Of a stretch of DNA of 26,444 nucleotides, positions 23,398-26,444 are shown piece by piece. Position numbers and translations under genes: made by a program. The notes under the pieces were generated by a model. It was not told the DNA's origin, did not search any database, and worked only from the letters and a program-made list of their open reading frames with translations. Origin of the DNA: CAZKRU01 sp964555235 (GTDB lineage Bacteria; Verrucomicrobiota; Verrucomicrobiia; Methylacidiphilales; CAMAQI01); assembly GCA_964555235.1 (NCBI GenBank), contig CAZKRU010000060.1, positions 1 through 26,444 of the forward strand. Reading direction: 5' to 3'. Position 1 is the stretch's first letter; each line of letters opens with the position of its first letter.

Positions 23398-23465
23398 AGG
23401 AAAGATCCTAACGGATTCTTTTCGAGTGGCAATCCAGTAAGAGAGGTCACGTAAGAGTGGTCTCA

Positions 23466-23565
23466 CACAAAGTCACGAAGGCACCAAGGAGATCATTTTT
23501 TATGTATTTGAAGATCCCAACGATCACTTTGAAATCAAATCTTGGTGAGCTTTGTGTCTTGGTGT
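23466..23565. repeat. Inverted repeat of CACAAAG/CACCAAG motifs upstream of the Fur gene
   Basis: CACAAAG (23466-23472) pairs with CTTTGTG (23550-23556). CACCAAG (23482-23488) pairs with CTTGGTG (23541-23547), and another CTTGGTG is at 23559-23565. The unit lies in the 192-bp gap between lolD and the Fur gene. The mix of CACAAAG, CACGAAG and CACCAAG words looks like a degenerate dispersed intergenic repeat. It could form a long imperfect hairpin in a lolD-fur transcript. Confidence 0.6.
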
Positions 23566-23589
23566 AAAAACTCGAGTCTTCAAAATCAT

Positions 23590-24249
23590 TCACTGGGGGC
23601 GAAGGGTGCCGTTTTCAAGGCGAAAGCGATGGTCCCCGCGGCGGGCGAGGGATTCATCGTGGGTGACGAGGATGAGGGTTGTTTTTTCTTCCCGGTGGAG
23701 TTGAAGGAGAAGTTCCGTGATTTGAGTGGCGGTGGCGGCGTCGAGATTTCCAGTCGGTTCATCTGCGAGTAAGATGGAGGGGCGACGTCGAAGTGCGCGT
23801 GCGATGGCGACGCGTTGCTGCTCGCCTCCGGAGAGTTCTCCGGGGAGATGGGTTTGTCGTTCACTCAGTCCTACTTCTCGGAGGAGTTGTTCGGAGTGTT
23901 TCAAGTCGGGTTCTCCAGCGATGAGTGCGGGGAGTTCGACGTTTTCCAAGGCGCTAAGTTCGGGAAGGAGGTGGTAGGATTGAAAGACGAATCCAATCGC
24001 CCGGCTGCGCCAATCGGCGAGCGCGTTGGAGGAGAGTTCTCCGATCGAGACGGAATTTTGGATCACTTTTCCAGAGTCAGGAGGTTCAAGACCTCCAAGG
24101 AGTTGAAGGAGGGTGCTCTTTCCGCTGCCGGAAGCGCCGACAATGGTACAGAAGGTGCCGGAAGGAAACTCGGCATTCAATTCGCGAAGTACCGAAACCT
24201 GACTCGGACCTGAGCGAAACGATTTGGTGAGGTTTTCGACTTTCAGCAT
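23590..24249 (-). CDS. lolD: Lipoprotein-releasing system ATPase LolD
   Basis: A 219-residue ABC ATPase of the LolD/MacB/FtsE type. Walker A GASGSGKST is at 38-46, Q-loop FVFQSYHLLPELSALENVEL at 88-106, signature LSGGEQQR at 139-146, Walker B ILLADEPTGNLD at 159-170 and H-loop VTHDES with His197. The length and the FQSYHLLPELSALENV stretch fit LolD. It powers lipoprotein release from the inner membrane with LolC/E. Its probable permease is two genes downstream at 19818-21059, beyond the Fur and O-antigen ligase-like genes, an unusual split. It has no clear Shine-Dalgarno and is divergent from the PATR surface protein gene. Confidence 0.9.
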   Translation of the reverse strand: MLKVENLTKSFRSGPSQVSVLRELNAEFPSGTFCTIVGASGSGKSTLLQLLGGLEPPDSGKVIQNSVSIGELSSNALADWRSRAIGFVFQSYHLLPELSALENVELPALIAGEPDLKHSEQLLREVGLSERQTHLPGELSGGEQQRVAIARALRRRPSILLADEPTGNLDAATATQITELLLQLHREEKTTLILVTHDESLARRGDHRFRLENGTLRPQ

Positions 24250-24292
24250 CGGTTCTGATGAGACGACATTCCAAGAAGGGTGTCGACTCTAT

Positions 24293-24319
24293 TTTTGCAA
24301 TACGGGGCTTATTGCAAAA
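24293..24319. promoter_or_regulatory. Perfect 10-bp inverted repeat, candidate operator
   Basis: TTTTGCAATA (24293-24302), 7 bp, then TATTGCAAAA (24310-24319) sits 44-70 bp upstream of the lolD start in the 235-bp divergent region. There is no following T-tract, so it is not a typical terminator. On the minus strand one TTGCAA arm could serve as a weak -35 with AAATAG about 17 bases on, which would place the palindrome across a lolD promoter. The binding protein is unknown. Confidence 0.5.
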
Positions 24320-24484
24320 TCCGGGTTCAATGTGAGTCAATGCGCTGTGTCTATCGGAGCAAAACGAAGCGCGCAAGCGTGGAGCGCGAGTATTTGAGAC
24401 CGATGCTCGGGGAGAGTGCTGGGAGTGACTTGAAATGCCATGATTAGCGATTAGGTTAGTATTGATAAGGCGTTGAAAATCTTG

Positions 24485-26444
24485 ATGATGAGAACGATAA
24501 GAGCCATTAAGCAAATTTATTTCTACGTTTTATCTCTCATCTCCTTGAGTGTGACGATAAACGCAGCCTCAATTACTTGGAATGCGGCCGGAGCGACGAC
24601 CTCGTCTTGGACATTGGCGACGAATTGGGTCGGTGGGGTGGCTCCGGGGAATGGTGGAAGTATCGATGATGTTTTTTTGGACTCGAGTGGAGCCAATGAT
24701 GCGACGGGTCTTGATATTGCAGGCCTCACACTCAACAGTCTCACGTTTTCCGCTGGAGGTGCACTTGCTACGGGGAGTACGGCTTTTACGCTATCAAGTG
24801 GAGGGAGTCTCGTTAATGCAACCAGTGGGACTGCTCAGATTCTGAGTGCCATTGCACTTTTAGGGGATGCAACGGTCAATAGTTCTGGGACGAGCAATAT
24901 GCTCCTGAGTGGAATTATCTCAGGTACGGGAAATCTTACCATTCAGGCCGCAGCAGTGGCGAGAACAATTACCACGGGGGCTTCTCATACTTTTACCGGA
25001 AATTGGTTAGTCAATAGTGGGACGTTGATTGCAAATAGCGATGCTCGTTTGGGAAATGCCGCGAATGACATCCTATTTGGTGGAGGGAGATTTCGGGGTG
25101 CTAGTTTTACATTGGGTGCAGGGCGTATTTTGGATTTTTCAGGTGGGAATGGTGAAATCCAAATTGCTTCTGCCGCTGGAGCCACTCTTCAATTAGATAC
25201 CGCAGGTCAATTGGTGGGAAGCGGAACTTTAACATATATCGGGTCGACGAATGGTGCAAATGCCACAACCCTATCCATCGGAGCCGCCAATACCGGCTTT
25301 ACCGGGTCAGTAACGATAAATGCCGTCAATACCACTGATATGCTCGATCTTAAAAATGCCGACTCGCTTGGTCAAACTGGGAGCAAAGGAACTTTAACGC
25401 TTACGAAAGGAACGCTGAATTTGACGAACGATTCCGCGACGACCTTTGGAAATAATACAACGGCGAGTGCGCTGGCCTCCGGTGATATGACAATTGCCGT
25501 AGAACGAGCAACGGCAGGCGCTGGAGTTTCTCACACCTTGGGGACACTTTCGATCGGAACAAAACCGCTGACGGTAACCAAGGGAGCCAATGTGACTTCA
25601 GGAACCGCCGGGCTTATTTTTGGAGCGACGACGTTTACCGGTAATCCGACGTTTACGTTGACGGGAGCAAATATGACCCTGGGCAATCTTTCGACCGGCA
25701 ACACAAGTCGCACGGTCACGGTAGCGAATGGGAGCACCGGGCAGTTGCATTTTTCAGGAACCGTCACCCCGGGAAATGGAAATCAATCGCTCGTTTTCGA
25801 TAATGCTGCAGCGGCACTGGCAGGCTCAACGACCTTCGATTCAGGCTCCGCCTTTGTTTTCACGTTGGGAACGACGAGCGATAAAGTTCGCTTCTTTAAT
25901 TACAGTAATGGCGAAGTCGTATTGAACAGTAATGCGATCACGATCAATCAAGGAGCTGGTTTTGCTGCCGGGAGTTTTACCCTTTACGATTTTTTCAGTG
26001 ATTCTGGAACCACGGCAACTGCACATGGATTTACCAATGAACTGGGGGCGGTCACAATCGCGGGAGGAGGATTTTCGGGTGCACTGGTGTACAATGCAAA
26101 TACGATCAGTCTAACCGTAAGTTTGTCGGCGAATAACTTGGAGCTCGCGCCTGACGCGACCGCTTATGGGGGTACCACTGGAATTACGCAAACCGGAACG
26201 GGATCTCAAACGCTCATTGGAGCAAACACCTCAACGGGGATGGCGACGGTCAACTCAGGAACGCTCACGATCGGAACGTCAGCGGGTGGGAATTGGGCAG
26301 GGAACGTCGTGGCGAACGGAGGAACCCTGAAGGGACGTGGAACGATCTCCGGAGATCTCGTGATTAATAGCGGAGCACTGTACAGTCCGGGAAATTCCCC
26401 CGGGATCCAACAAGTCGGTTCTCTCACCATCAATCCGGGAGGAA
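24485..26444 (+). CDS. Autotransporter-associated beta-strand repeat (PATR) surface protein, 3' truncated by window
   Basis: The frame is open from ATG 24485 (or ATG 24488) to the window end: 653 codons with no stop, so the protein continues outside. It begins with a signal peptide (MMRTIRAIKQIYFYVLSLIS, cleavage probably near INA). The mature start ITWNAAGATTSSWTLATNWV with GGVAPGN is the usual first motif of PATR proteins. The rest is Gly/Thr/Ser/Asn-rich and Cys-free in the part seen, with repeated short strands (GTLTLTKGTLNLTND, GATTFTGNPTFTLTGANMTL, GRGTISGDLVINSGALYSPG, then NSPGIQQVGSLTI). This is the beta-helix passenger pattern of TIGR02601-type repeats. The anchor (autotransporter barrel or PEP-CTERM) would lie beyond the window. 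No good Shine-Dalgarno is seen; upstream DNA is shared with lolD. Confidence 0.85.
   Translation, partial: MMRTIRAIKQIYFYVLSLISLSVTINAASITWNAAGATTSSWTLATNWVGGVAPGNGGSIDDVFLDSSGANDATGLDIAGLTLNSLTFSAGGALATGSTAFTLSSGGSLVNATSGTAQILSAIALLGDATVNSSGTSNMLLSGIISGTGNLTIQAAAVARTITTGASHTFTGNWLVNSGTLIANSDARLGNAANDILFGGGRFRGASFTLGAGRILDFSGGNGEIQIASAAGATLQLDTAGQLVGSGTLTYIGSTNGANATTLSIGAANTGFTGSVTINAVNTTDMLDLKNADSLGQTGSKGTLTLTKGTLNLTNDSATTFGNNTTASALASGDMTIAVERATAGAGVSHTLGTLSIGTKPLTVTKGANVTSGTAGLIFGATTFTGNPTFTLTGANMTLGNLSTGNTSRTVTVANGSTGQLHFSGTVTPGNGNQSLVFDNAAAALAGSTTFDSGSAFVFTLGTTSDKVRFFNYSNGEVVLNSNAITINQGAGFAAGSFTLYDFFSDSGTTATAHGFTNELGAVTIAGGGFSGALVYNANTISLTVSLSANNLELAPDATAYGGTTGITQTGTGSQTLIGANTSTGMATVNSGTLTIGTSAGGNWAGNVVANGGTLKGRGTISGDLVINSGALYSPGNSPGIQQVGSLTINPGG

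Noticed and set aside
23002..23454. 150-codon plus-strand frame across the Fur gene
   Set aside because: Antisense shadow of a protein with clear winged-helix and CxxC motifs.
24295..24317. Nur-type (nickel) operator TTGCAA-N-TTGCAA
   Set aside because: The half-sites match but the spacing is 11 rather than 5 bases, so I list it only as an unassigned palindrome.

Overview
The window looks like chromosomal DNA of a Gram-negative, diderm bacterium of moderate GC. The most likely phylum is Verrucomicrobiota. The clues are an autotransporter-associated beta-strand-repeat (PATR) surface protein with an SPGNSPG-type segment, a LolCDE-type lipoprotein export pair, an O-antigen ligase-like protein with TPRs, a CPBP/CAAX-type membrane protease and dispersed short intergenic repeats. 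This placement is inferred from gene families; no rRNA or other phylogenetic marker was read. No tRNA, rRNA, CRISPR array, transposase or phage gene was seen.

Layout. 1-3.9 kb: a Gfo/Idh/MocA oxidoreductase, a glycosyltransferase-4-like protein whose donor-site residues are replaced, a small membrane protein and a secreted five-EF-hand protein ending in a strong terminator. 3.9-7.0 kb (+): a purine permease coupled to MTA/SAH nucleosidase (mtnN), then a Trm112-like small protein and a possibly DsrE-like protein. 7.0-9.6 kb (-): a tight dapA-tatD-like-thiD operon. 9.7-13.7 kb: a CPBP protease, a membrane-anchored coiled-coil protein, a stand-alone receiver domain on the opposite strand and a 697-residue single-pass membrane protein with PEGA-like repeats. 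13.7-16.2 kb (-): parB, a beta-hydroxyacid dehydrogenase and a FlgF/FlgG-like gene, packed almost without spacing. 16.3-17.3 kb (+): a 49-codon ORF with a strong Shine-Dalgarno, coupled to a TYW1-like radical SAM protein.

17.6-24.2 kb (-): a DJ-1/PfpI-PAS-histidine kinase-receiver fusion, a LolC/E-type permease, an O-antigen ligase-like protein, a Fur-family regulator and lolD. The Lol permease and ATPase are separated by the Fur and ligase genes, so this is an envelope cluster that may be metal-regulated. 24.5 kb to the end (+): the start of a large PATR protein that runs off the window. A perfect 10-bp inverted repeat lies between it and lolD.

The most unusual items are the DJ-1/hybrid-kinase fusion, whose receiver has Glu in place of the phospho-accepting Asp; the glycosyltransferase lacking both Glu of EX7E; the leader-like ORF before the radical SAM gene; a flagellar rod gene in a parB operon with no flagellar neighbours; and intergenic repeats shared between distant loci.
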